This document shows positions 42,409 to 50,204 of a DNA stretch of 64,000 bases, piece by piece; positions within the stretch are counted from its first letter, which is position 1, and the number at the start of each line of letters is the position of its first letter. A program made the position numbers and the translations under genes. Origin of the DNA: an uncultured Eggerthellaceae bacterium (GTDB lineage Bacteria; Actinomycetota; Coriobacteriia; Coriobacteriales; Eggerthellaceae). Location: NCBI GenBank assembly GCA_958452575.1, contig CAUDUM010000001.1, forward strand, positions 310,001-374,000, given 5' to 3'. The notes under the pieces were generated by a model. The model saw only the letters and a list, made by a program, of their open reading frames with translations, searched no databases and was not told where the DNA came from.

Positions 42409-42852
42409 TCACGCCCCTTTCTTGGCGGCGGCTAGCGCCTTGCTCTTCTCGTCGAGGATGCCGACCGCCTGGACGACGGCATCGATGATGGCCTCGGGCC
42501 GCACGGCGCACCCCGGAGCGTAAACGTCGACGGGTATCGCCTTGTCGACGCCGCCGATCACGTTGTAGCAGTCGTGGAAGATGCCGCCGGTGCAAGCGCA
42601 GATGCCACAGGCGACAACCACCTTGGGCTCGACCATCTGATTGTAGATCTCCTTGACGACCTCGATGTTGCGCTCGTTGACGCTTCCGGTCACCAGGAAA
42701 ATATCGGCGTGTTTGGGATTGCCGGTGTTGATAATGCCGAAGCGCTCGGCATCGTAGCCGGGACACAGCGCCGCCAGCACTTCAATGTCGCAGCCGTTGC
42801 AGCTCGACGCGTCATAGTGGATAACCCACGGGGATTTGGATGCGAAAGCCAT
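42409..42852 (-). CDS. echC: Ech-type hydrogenase small subunit
   Basis: 147 aa, NuoB-like, carrying the proximal [4Fe-4S] cluster. Cys18 and Cys21 (SSCNGCDIE), Cys82/85/87 in the ACGICACTGG segment and Cys115 in APGCAVRPE are visible. It forms the catalytic heterodimer with EchE. 4-nt spacing to echD and 10 nt from echB support one operon. Confidence 0.95.
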   Translation of the reverse strand: MAFASKSPWVIHYDASSCNGCDIEVLAALCPGYDAERFGIINTGNPKHADIFLVTGSVNERNIEVVKEIYNQMVEPKVVVACGICACTGGIFHDCYNVIGGVDKAIPVDVYAPGCAVRPEAIIDAVVQAVGILDEKSKALAAAKKGA

Positions 42853-42862
42853 GTGCCGCTCC

Positions 42863-43732
42863 TTACAGGTACATCAGAAGGCCGATGTTCACGCCGCCGG
42901 CGACGAGCGCCACGATCCAAGCGGACGACAGCAACGCCTGCCATTTGACGCGGGCGAAGTTGTTGTCGATCCAGATCTCCAGGAAGTACGCCGCCAAAGC
43001 CACCACGACGCCCAGAACGATCGAAACCGGATTGCCCCACACGAAGAACATGCCGACCCATCCGAGGAACAGCACGCTTTCGCACCAATGCATGATCTCG
43101 ACCTTGGCAAGCGTCGGACCGCTCATCTCGGTTGTGATGCCTTTGACGAGCTCTTGGTGCGCATGATGCGAGTAAGACAGATCGAACGGCGACTTGCGCA
43201 GCTTGATGGTAAGGATGAACAAAAAGCCCAAAAACACCAGCCAGATAGTCGTGATGACGGGCACGTCAACGTCGAACACGGCGGCAACGTTGAAGCTGCC
43301 CGTCGCTAGGAAGAACGCCACGGCCATCAAAAGCACCATAGGCTCGTACGCCATGACCTGCATGGTCTCACGCTCGGCACCCACCTCGGCGTACGGGCTG
43401 CGGGAGCTGTACGCGGCGATGATGAAGAGGAAGCTTGAAAGCGTGATGATGAAGATGCACAGAAGCAGGTTTCCGCCGGTGAAGAAAATGCCGCCTGCGA
43501 CGATCGCGAACAGCAGTGCGAACGTCACATAGACGCCCTCAGAGGAGTTGACGGCCACGTGGTCCTTTTCAAGGAGCTTGCGCACATCGTAGTACGGCTG
43601 GAGGATCGGAGGGCCGACGCGCCCCTGCATGCGGGCGCTGATCTTTCGGTCGAGTCCGGCGAGCAGGCAGCCGATGACAGGAGCGAGCACCGCGAATACG
43701 ATGCATCCGATCACAGTGATGAGAATCTGCAT
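42863..43732 (-). CDS. echB: Ech-type hydrogenase NuoH-like membrane subunit
   Basis: 289 aa with about eight membrane helices. Recognised by GLDRKISARMQGRVGPPILQPYYD near residues 28-50 and the FDLSYSHHAHQELVKGITTEMSG loop near 195-215, the quinone-pocket/ion-path region homologous to NuoH. It anchors the hydrophilic module to the membrane and takes part in ion translocation. 18 nt after echA. Confidence 0.94.
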   Translation of the reverse strand: MQILITVIGCIVFAVLAPVIGCLLAGLDRKISARMQGRVGPPILQPYYDVRKLLEKDHVAVNSSEGVYVTFALLFAIVAGGIFFTGGNLLLCIFIITLSSFLFIIAAYSSRSPYAEVGAERETMQVMAYEPMVLLMAVAFFLATGSFNVAAVFDVDVPVITTIWLVFLGFLFILTIKLRKSPFDLSYSHHAHQELVKGITTEMSGPTLAKVEIMHWCESVLFLGWVGMFFVWGNPVSIVLGVVVALAAYFLEIWIDNNFARVKWQALLSSAWIVALVAGGVNIGLLMYL

Positions 43733-43750
43733 GTTCCCTCACGCTCCTTA

Positions 43751-45673
43751 TCAGAACAACCCGGCGGCGAACAGGGCCGCGAAAACGTACAGTGCGACGA
43801 TGAAGACGCTGCAGGCGACGGTGCCGAACACGTCCAAACGCTGCTCCCCCAACCAGTCCTTCATGTACCAGTTGCGCGCAGTGGCCTGGGTGACGCCCGA
43901 AAGCGAGTTTTTGAACGTGCGGTCATTGTTGTCGACGCTCACGCCCGCCAGGTAAACATCCACCTTGCGCGCGGTGGAATGCCCAAGTCCCGCGAAGATC
44001 ACGACGATCATCAAAACGACCGCGATTCCGGCTATGATCAGGTTGTCGAAGCTGATCGGGAACGACAGGGTGCCGTAGACGGTGTATAGGTACGGCTCAA
44101 CCAGATTGAGCGAGATAAGCGGAAGGCCGACGCAACCGAGCGCGATGAGCACGGCCATCAACATGATAGGGATCCACTCGCTCGTATGCACCGAAAGCTC
44201 GACATTGCGCGATTGCCCGGCGATTCCGGCGAGCTTGCCCATCCACTTAGCCCAGAACATGAACGTCGCGGCCGATCCGAACGCAAGCAAGAGCACCAGG
44301 ACGACGTTGCCCGCCTCGGTGAAGGCCTGCAGCGTGGCCCACTTGGCGACCAGCATGCCGAACGGGGCGATGAACATCGTCATGATGCCCAGCATCATGA
44401 ACCGCGCGAGGCTGGGCATGCGGTCGAACAGCAGATCCATGTCCTCGATATCGCGGCTGCCGATATGATGCTCGGCGGTGCCGACGCACAGGAACAGCAG
44501 AGACTTGGCGATGGCGTGGAACAGGATCAAGAACGCGGCGGCCCACACCGCTTCGGGCGTGCCGACGCCGGCGCAGGCGGTGATCAGGCCGAGGTTGGCG
44601 ATCGTCGAGTACGCCAGAACGCGTTTGGCGTTGCTCTGGGTGATTGCCAATGCCGAGCAAATAAGGAACGTGACGCCGCCGACGAACATGAGCATGCCGC
44701 CCGGAACCGGGCATACCGCAAGCACCGGAGCAAGCTTGACCAGCAAGAAGACGCCCGCCTTGACCATCGTGGAGGAATGGAGAAGGGCGCTTGTAGGAGT
44801 AGGCGCCACCATCGCGCCCAGCAGCCAGGTGTGGAAGGGCATCTGCGCGGCCTTGGTGATGCCCGCGAACGCGAACGCGGTGACGGCAAGCACGGCGATC
44901 TGAGGAACCAACTGCCCGATCGCCAGGAACTCGGCAAGCGAAAGCGTGCCCATCGTGAGGACGCAGACGAACAGGCCGATCAAGAACGAGATGCCGCCGA
45001 GCAGGTTCATGATGATCTGGCGGAACGCGTTGCGGATGGCTTCTTCGGTGCGCGTGTAGGCGATGAGCAAAAACGAGCACAGCGTCGTGACCTCCCAACC
45101 GGTGAACAGCCACGTCATGTGGTCGGAGAAGACGATGACGTACATTGCCGAGAGGAAGACGAACATCAGCGCGAAGAACGTCGGCCGACGGTCAAGCGCC
45201 CCTTCGGGTTCGTGCGCCTGGAAATCTTCCATATACCCGAGCGCATACACGCAGATCGCCGAGCCGATGACGCCGATGATGAACACCATGAGCAGCGTCA
45301 GTTGGTCGTAATACAGCGGAGCGGCCACCTCGACGCCGTGAGCGAAGTTCAGCTCGAACACCAAAGAGCCGATCAGCTGGACGACCGCCAAGACGATAGC
45401 CAGCGGATTCTTGTACTTGGCGCCGAAACAGATCACCGTGATGGCGACGACGATGCCGACGATCGTGCATATTCCGTCGATCAAAGGCGAAGAGAATTCG
45501 AAGTACACCGGAGACGCCCCATTGAGACCTACGGCCACCAGCCAGATTGAAGCAAGGCCGATGACAAGCGAGGCGGCAACCACCACCACGTTGCGCGCCG
45601 CATTGTTGCGGACCGCGAGCAGAATGGCGGCGATGACCAACGGGAACACGATCAAGAACCCGAGCATCGTCAC
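43751..45673 (-). CDS. echA: Ech-type hydrogenase NuoL-like antiporter subunit
   Basis: 640 aa, about 14-16 membrane helices, Mrp/NuoL family. The core motif region has DHMTWLFTGWEVTTLCSFLLI near residue 185, AQMPFHTWLLGAMVAPTPTSALLHSSTMVKAG near 265-296, and the broken-helix lysines. It pumps protons or sodium ions coupled to ferredoxin-dependent H2 formation. The GTG at 45673 lies 7 nt after aaggagg. First gene of the operon; its promoter must be in 45674-45900. Confidence 0.95.
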   Translation of the reverse strand: MTMLGFLIVFPLVIAAILLAVRNNAARNVVVVAASLVIGLASIWLVAVGLNGASPVYFEFSSPLIDGICTIVGIVVAITVICFGAKYKNPLAIVLAVVQLIGSLVFELNFAHGVEVAAPLYYDQLTLLMVFIIGVIGSAICVYALGYMEDFQAHEPEGALDRRPTFFALMFVFLSAMYVIVFSDHMTWLFTGWEVTTLCSFLLIAYTRTEEAIRNAFRQIIMNLLGGISFLIGLFVCVLTMGTLSLAEFLAIGQLVPQIAVLAVTAFAFAGITKAAQMPFHTWLLGAMVAPTPTSALLHSSTMVKAGVFLLVKLAPVLAVCPVPGGMLMFVGGVTFLICSALAITQSNAKRVLAYSTIANLGLITACAGVGTPEAVWAAAFLILFHAIAKSLLFLCVGTAEHHIGSRDIEDMDLLFDRMPSLARFMMLGIMTMFIAPFGMLVAKWATLQAFTEAGNVVLVLLLAFGSAATFMFWAKWMGKLAGIAGQSRNVELSVHTSEWIPIMLMAVLIALGCVGLPLISLNLVEPYLYTVYGTLSFPISFDNLIIAGIAVVLMIVVIFAGLGHSTARKVDVYLAGVSVDNNDRTFKNSLSGVTQATARNWYMKDWLGEQRLDVFGTVACSVFIVALYVFAALFAAGLF

Positions 45674-46039
45674 AAGGACCCCTCCTTACCTTCCCATATA
45701 CGTGACAATCAGCTTCGCGGTTTGATGTCTGGTGACTCGATCAGGGATACGCAGACGTCAATCCCGCACTGCAGTAGAACCATATGAAGGCGCACATGAC
45801 GCCTTCGATCGCTTTACTTTAGCAAAGAGGTCCGCTTGCCGAACCGACTGCTGCGAGGGTGGGCCGGTATTGCTCGGTAAAGGGCGCGATTTTCGGATTC
45901 CGCCTATCTGAACGGCACGACAACCCAGGTGAACGGCTGATAGGCACCGCAAATGCCATCATTTGAATTACTCAAAATAGATCTTGCAATGTCTAGATGC
46001 TTCCGTTATAGTACTTCCTTGCGTTGAGAGACGCACCAA
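45674..46039. other. Intergenic region echA - tRNA-Pro (366 nt)
   Basis: Holds the echA ribosome-binding site and leader, a 7-bp inverted repeat gaaggcg / cgccttc at 45786-45806, and the tRNA-Pro promoter at its right end. A 64-codon minus-strand reading frame (45758-45952) has no ribosome-binding site or protein-like composition, and I do not consider it a gene. I could not assign the echA promoter with confidence. Confidence 0.55.
45984..46012 (+). promoter_or_regulatory. tRNA-Pro promoter
   Basis: TTGCAA (45984-45989), 17-bp spacer, TATAGT (46007-46012), 27 nt before the mature tRNA end. Confidence 0.75.
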
Positions 46040-46116
<77 letters not shown>

Positions 46117-46125
46117 GAAACAAAT

Positions 46126-46153
46126 GGGCCTGGCTTTAGAGCCAGGCCCTTTC
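46126..46153 (+). terminator. Bidirectional terminator between tRNA-Pro and coaBC
   Basis: gggcctggct / agccaggccc, 10-bp perfect stem with TTAG loop and ttt tail rightwards. On the minus strand the tail is atttgttt, so it can also end coaBC transcripts. Confidence 0.8.
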
Positions 46154-46188
46154 TGCATTTCAAGACTTCGGCGCTGCGTAAGCGCATA

Positions 46189-47394
46189 CTAGGCGGAGTG
46201 CAGGGTGAGCGCTTTGTCGAGAATCTTGTCAGCAAGCACGCGTTTGGACATGAGGGGAAGCGCTTCCGAGCCGTTTGCGGAGACAAGCGTCGCCTGGTTG
46301 TCGTCGGTCCCAAAGGCAACGCCCTCGCCCACGCGATTCGCAACGATGAGGTCAGCGTGCTTCGAGATAAGCTTATGCTGGGCGTTGGCGACGACGTCAT
46401 CGGTTTCGGCGGCGAATCCAACGACGACCTGGCCTTCTCGCTTCGCGGCGGCCAGCGTGGCAAGGATGTCGGGGTTCTCGACCAGCTCAATGCGGGACAG
46501 CAATCCGGCATCATCGGCGGAGCTTTTCTTGAGCTTGTGCTCGGCAGGGGCAGCAGGCCGCATATCGGCCACCGCCGCCGTGAACACCACTATGTCGCTG
46601 CCTTCAAATGGGGACTTGGCTGCCTCGAGCATCTCGCAGGCGGTCCGGACGGATACGCGCTCGACGCCGGTGGGCGTCTCAAGCGACACGGGGCCCGACA
46701 CCAGTGTGACATTGGCCCCGCGCGCTGCCGCCGCCTCGGCGATCGCATAGCCCATCTTGCCCGATGAGCGATTGGAGATGAAGCGCACAGGATCGATCTG
46801 CTCTTCGGTGGGACCCGCGGTCACCAGCACGTTCATCCCCTCGAGATCGCACGTCGCACTCTCATCGAGCGCCTTGACGATCCCCTCCACGATATCCTCG
46901 ATATCCGCCAAACGTCCGCGACCGACATCTCCGCATGCCAGATATCCCGAGCCGGCCTCGACGATGCATGCGCCGCGCCGTGCGAGCGTTGCCAGGTTCT
47001 CCTGAGTCGCGGTCGCTTCGTACATATGCACGTTCATCGCCGGTGCGATCACCAGAGGGGCGGTGCATGCGAGCGCGGTGGTCGTCAGCAGGTCGTCGGC
47101 GATTCCATGAGCGATCTTTGCAGCCACATTGGCCGTGCAGGGAGCGATCGCGAAGCAATCCGCTTCCTCTGCGAGCGAGATATGATGGATGGGATCGGAC
47201 GGATCGTCGAATAGACCCACCGCCACCGGCTCATGAGTCAAAGATCGGAACGTGAGAGGGTCGATGAAACGGGTAGCGTGTTCCGTCATGACGACCTTCA
47301 CACGCAAATCGCGCTTTTGGAGCGCGCGGACGATCTCGGCGGACTTGTACGCCGCAATGCAGCCGGTGATTCCGACGAGTACGGTTTTCTGCAT
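46189..47394 (-). CDS. coaBC: Bifunctional phosphopantothenoylcysteine decarboxylase / phosphopantothenate--cysteine ligase
   Basis: Two consecutive steps of coenzyme A synthesis in one 401-aa chain. The N-terminal FMN-dependent CoaC domain (about 1-185) has the ITGCIAAYKSAEIVRAL start, the HIS-containing SDPIHHISLAE active-site region and the PAMNVHMY substrate clamp. The C-terminal CoaB domain (about 190-401) has VTAGPTEEQIDPVRFISNRSSGKMG, characteristic of CTP-dependent bacterial CoaB. Length is normal. It stands alone between tRNA-Pro and hemH. Confidence 0.97.
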   Translation of the reverse strand: MQKTVLVGITGCIAAYKSAEIVRALQKRDLRVKVVMTEHATRFIDPLTFRSLTHEPVAVGLFDDPSDPIHHISLAEEADCFAIAPCTANVAAKIAHGIADDLLTTTALACTAPLVIAPAMNVHMYEATATQENLATLARRGACIVEAGSGYLACGDVGRGRLADIEDIVEGIVKALDESATCDLEGMNVLVTAGPTEEQIDPVRFISNRSSGKMGYAIAEAAAARGANVTLVSGPVSLETPTGVERVSVRTACEMLEAAKSPFEGSDIVVFTAAVADMRPAAPAEHKLKKSSADDAGLLSRIELVENPDILATLAAAKREGQVVVGFAAETDDVVANAQHKLISKHADLIVANRVGEGVAFGTDDNQATLVSANGSEALPLMSKRVLADKILDKALTLHSA

Positions 47395-47443
47395 GGAACC
47401 CTCCTGTGGATTCGCTGATTGCCACGTTAGGAAAAGGCGCGCG

Positions 47444-48451
47444 TCAGCCTAGATGCCCTTCGATGACGTCGCACAGCGCGCGGATATGGGCTTTGCTCTT
47501 GCCGAGGCAGGGAACGTAGACGAAGCTCTCCGTGTCGGTGGGATGCCCTGCCGCACGCCTGCGGTCGAGGTACGTCGGCTCCAAAACGCGCTTGATATCA
47601 TACAGCGTTTCCAGGCAGTCGACCGCGAAATTGGGGCAGACGACGAAGACACGCCCGCCTCCGACATCCGCCCATCGATTCAGCGTGTCGGCAGTCGTGG
47701 GAACGAGCCAATCACGGCTGTTGTCAAAGCGGCATTGATAGGCGATAGTCCATCGATCGCGCGAAAGGCCCAGCTCCTCGGCTATGCGCAGGCTCGACGA
47801 CCCCGATTGCAGCTCGTAGCGATCCCCCGCTTCGATGTCGGTCAAGGGAATGGAATGATAGGAGAAGAGCAGTCTGTCATCGCTATCCGGTTCGAATCCG
47901 GCGTGCCTGATCGAGGCAGCGATCGCGCGAAGGTAGGTCGGATCATCGTGGTAGTCGTCGATGACGTCGACCGCATCGCGGAATCGCGAAAGCCGTACGG
48001 AGGATGCGATCTCGTCGCTGACGACTCCTGTCGTGGAATACGCGCTTTGAGGATACAAGGGAAGCACCACGACGCGAACGCATCCGTTTTTGCGCAATCC
48101 CCGAATCGCATCGCTCACGCGGGGCTCGCTGAAACTCATCGCCAAACGCACTTCGATGTCGTATCCACGAGCAAGCAACTCCTCTTCCACGCCTCGCTCG
48201 AGCGCCTCATGCGCCAAGGCGGACGGAGATCCCCGATCAGTCCAGATTTGCGCATATTTTTCAGCAGAGGCCCTGCCCCGCTTAGGCAAGATTGCCAGAT
48301 GGAGGATCCACCACCATACGAAACGGTTCATCGGGGCGATGCGGCGATGCATGAGGAATCGCGACAGAAACGAACGTACGGCACGGGGAGTCGGCGCCGT
48401 CGGCGTGCCGGTGTTGACGAGCAGGATACCGGTCTTTCCGAATGGCGTCAT
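47444..48451 (-). CDS. hemH: Ferrochelatase (coproporphyrin/protoporphyrin type)
   Basis: Inserts ferrous iron into a porphyrin. It is 335 aa. GILLVNTGTP at the N terminus, LLFSYHSIP with the metal-binding histidine near 195, and TIAYQCRFDNSRDWLVP in place of the usual QSR region are recognisable. In Actinomycetota this enzyme usually acts on coproporphyrin III in the coproporphyrin-dependent haem route. No other haem genes are in the window. The ATG at 48451 follows aaggaagacc; the TTG-started longer form is unnecessary. Confidence 0.9.
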   Translation of the reverse strand: MTPFGKTGILLVNTGTPTAPTPRAVRSFLSRFLMHRRIAPMNRFVWWWILHLAILPKRGRASAEKYAQIWTDRGSPSALAHEALERGVEEELLARGYDIEVRLAMSFSEPRVSDAIRGLRKNGCVRVVVLPLYPQSAYSTTGVVSDEIASSVRLSRFRDAVDVIDDYHDDPTYLRAIAASIRHAGFEPDSDDRLLFSYHSIPLTDIEAGDRYELQSGSSSLRIAEELGLSRDRWTIAYQCRFDNSRDWLVPTTADTLNRWADVGGGRVFVVCPNFAVDCLETLYDIKRVLEPTYLDRRRAAGHPTDTESFVYVPCLGKSKAHIRALCDVIEGHLG

Positions 48452-48606
48452 GGTCTTCCTTCCATCGACTGTTCGCAAGTCTCTGACGACGCGAGCAATA
48501 GGCGCGGAGAGCGCAGCAGCACGTCAAAGCTTCTTCAACAGTGTATCCCGCAAAGGGGTTTGGAAGCGATCCGCAAGGAGAAGTTTACCCGATCAACATC
48601 AAGCGC

Positions 48607-49638
48607 CTAAAGACGCGGTCTTGGCGCATCGGCAAGCAACGCGAGCGTCTCGTCCCCCGCCTCGGTACGTCCGTCGCTGCGATCGGCAAGCCCGTCGAGC
48701 GCGAAGCGCAGATCTTCGGGCAGTCCATCGCAAAACGACATCTCCCTTCCCGTGATCGGATGGGTGAAATCAAGGCGGAAGGAATGGAGGAACTGCCGAT
48801 CGAGGCCCAGGTTCGCCTGTGGTGCGGACGGCGCGCCTGCCGTGTACATGGGATCGCCGACGAGCGGATGCTTGGTGAACTCCATATGCACGCGTATCTG
48901 GTGCGTGCGCCCGGTGAACAGCTTGCAGTCGATAAGCGTGTAGCCGTCGTCTTTGGGACCTGGCTCGAATCGCTCGAGGACACGGAACGTCGTGACGGCC
49001 TCGCGCGAAGAAGAGGCCTCGCGCACCGCCATGCGCGTGCGCTCGCTCGCGCTGCGGGCGATCGGAGCGTCGATCATGCCCGTATCGTGGGCGATGACTC
49101 CGTGGCAAAGCGCAAGGTAACGTCGATCCACGGCTTTGTCGCGGATAGCGTCCATAAGAGCTTGGCCGCATTCGTCGGTCTTGGCGGCAAGCATGAGGCC
49201 GGTCGTGTCGCGATCGAGGCGATGCACGATCCCCAAGCGGTCATCCTCACCTTGCACATTGCAGAGGTTCGATGCCCCGCAATGGAATATCAAGGCATTC
49301 ACCAGCGTGCCGTCACGATGGTCGATCGAGGGGTGGCACACCAGTCCCGCTTGCTTTGAAAGGACGATCAGATCCTGATCTTCATAACGGATGTCGAGGT
49401 CGATCGGTTCTCCGGCAACGCGCGCCGGTGCGTCATCGGAAACCTCGTAGACGATCGCATCGCCCGCGCGAACGGTATGCTTCTTGCCTGCAGGCGCTCC
49501 GTTGACCAGGACCAGCCCTTCTTCGGCGGCGCGGGCCGCGGCCGAGCGACTGGCGTAGCAGCAATGCGCCGCCAGAACCGAATCCAGACGCTGTCCGTCA
49601 TCAGAGGATACCGCTACGTGGCACAGGGAACGGCTCAT
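48607..49638 (-). CDS. RluD-family 23S rRNA pseudouridine synthase
   Basis: 343 aa. N-terminal S4 RNA-binding domain (about 12-75). Catalytic domain with GIVHRLDRDTTGLML, where the Asp after Leu is catalytic, and TGRTHQIRVHMEFTKHPLVGDPMY near 265-288. RluA/RluD/YlyB relatives modify rRNA or tRNA uridines; lspA-rluD linkage points to the RluD/YlyB branch. The ATG overlaps the lspA stop by 4 nt, so the long in-frame extension into lspA is spurious. Confidence 0.93.
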   Translation of the reverse strand: MSRSLCHVAVSSDDGQRLDSVLAAHCCYASRSAAARAAEEGLVLVNGAPAGKKHTVRAGDAIVYEVSDDAPARVAGEPIDLDIRYEDQDLIVLSKQAGLVCHPSIDHRDGTLVNALIFHCGASNLCNVQGEDDRLGIVHRLDRDTTGLMLAAKTDECGQALMDAIRDKAVDRRYLALCHGVIAHDTGMIDAPIARSASERTRMAVREASSSREAVTTFRVLERFEPGPKDDGYTLIDCKLFTGRTHQIRVHMEFTKHPLVGDPMYTAGAPSAPQANLGLDRQFLHSFRLDFTHPITGREMSFCDGLPEDLRFALDGLADRSDGRTEAGDETLALLADAPRPRL

Positions 49639-50198
49639 CGACGTCCCTCCCCTTCCGAAGCAGCGTCTGCTCGCCAGAAGAAGATGGCCGCAATGAAGAT
49701 CAGCACGACACCGCATGTGACGCCGATATCGGCAATGTTGAACACGGGAAAGTCGATGAACGATAACTCGATGAAATCCACAACATAGCCTTGTATGAAG
49801 CGGTCGATCGCATTGCCGATGCCGCCAGCTACAACCAGTGCGCCCCCAAGCGTGAGAGCCCAGTTGGAACGCTTTGCGTAGCGGACGACGACGATTGCGA
49901 CAACCGCACTGATGATCAGGGAGAACACACCAAGAGCAAGAGTCGATCCGCTGAAGACGCCCCATGCCCCACCCGTGTTGTGAACGAGGGTGAACTGGAA
50001 GATGCCGACGAAAGGCCCGGCGATGTCCTGGCCGAGTGCGTACGTGTCGAAGTGGATCTTGGTTATGCGGTCGAATACCAGCCAAAGCCCCGCAACGATG
50101 ACGAGCATCGCCGCGGCTTTGCCCGACGTCCAGCCGCTGCTGGAGGAAGGCTTCCCATCAGCAGCGGCGTTAATACGTTGTTCGGGAGCGGCACCCAC
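49635..50198 (-). CDS. lspA: Lipoprotein signal peptidase (SPase II)
   Basis: Membrane aspartyl peptidase cleaving prolipoproteins. It is 187 aa with four membrane helices. Catalytic Asp132 in GNAIDRF and Asp157 in FNIADI are intact; VHNTGGAWGVF is the conserved loop. A 25-residue hydrophilic N-terminal extension (Ser/Ala/Gly-rich) is longer than in E. coli. GTG start 6 nt after the ileS stop side; ileS-lspA-rluD is a common actinobacterial and firmicute order. Confidence 0.95.
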   Translation of the reverse strand: MGAAPEQRINAAADGKPSSSSGWTSGKAAAMLVIVAGLWLVFDRITKIHFDTYALGQDIAGPFVGIFQFTLVHNTGGAWGVFSGSTLALGVFSLIISAVVAIVVVRYAKRSNWALTLGGALVVAGGIGNAIDRFIQGYVVDFIELSFIDFPVFNIADIGVTCGVVLIFIAAIFFWRADAASEGEGRR

Positions 50199-50204
50199 GT
50201 GCGG

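Noticed and set aside
44186..45550. 454-codon plus-strand frame opposite echA
   Set aside because: Asp/His/Arg/Glu-rich antisense frame without hydrophobic or domain structure.
45758..45952. 64-codon frame between echA and tRNA-Pro
   Set aside because: No ribosome-binding site, no recognisable sequence, overlaps the likely echA promoter.
49639..50085. Long in-frame extension of the pseudouridine synthase
   Set aside because: It lies wholly inside lspA; the real start overlaps the lspA stop by 4 nt.
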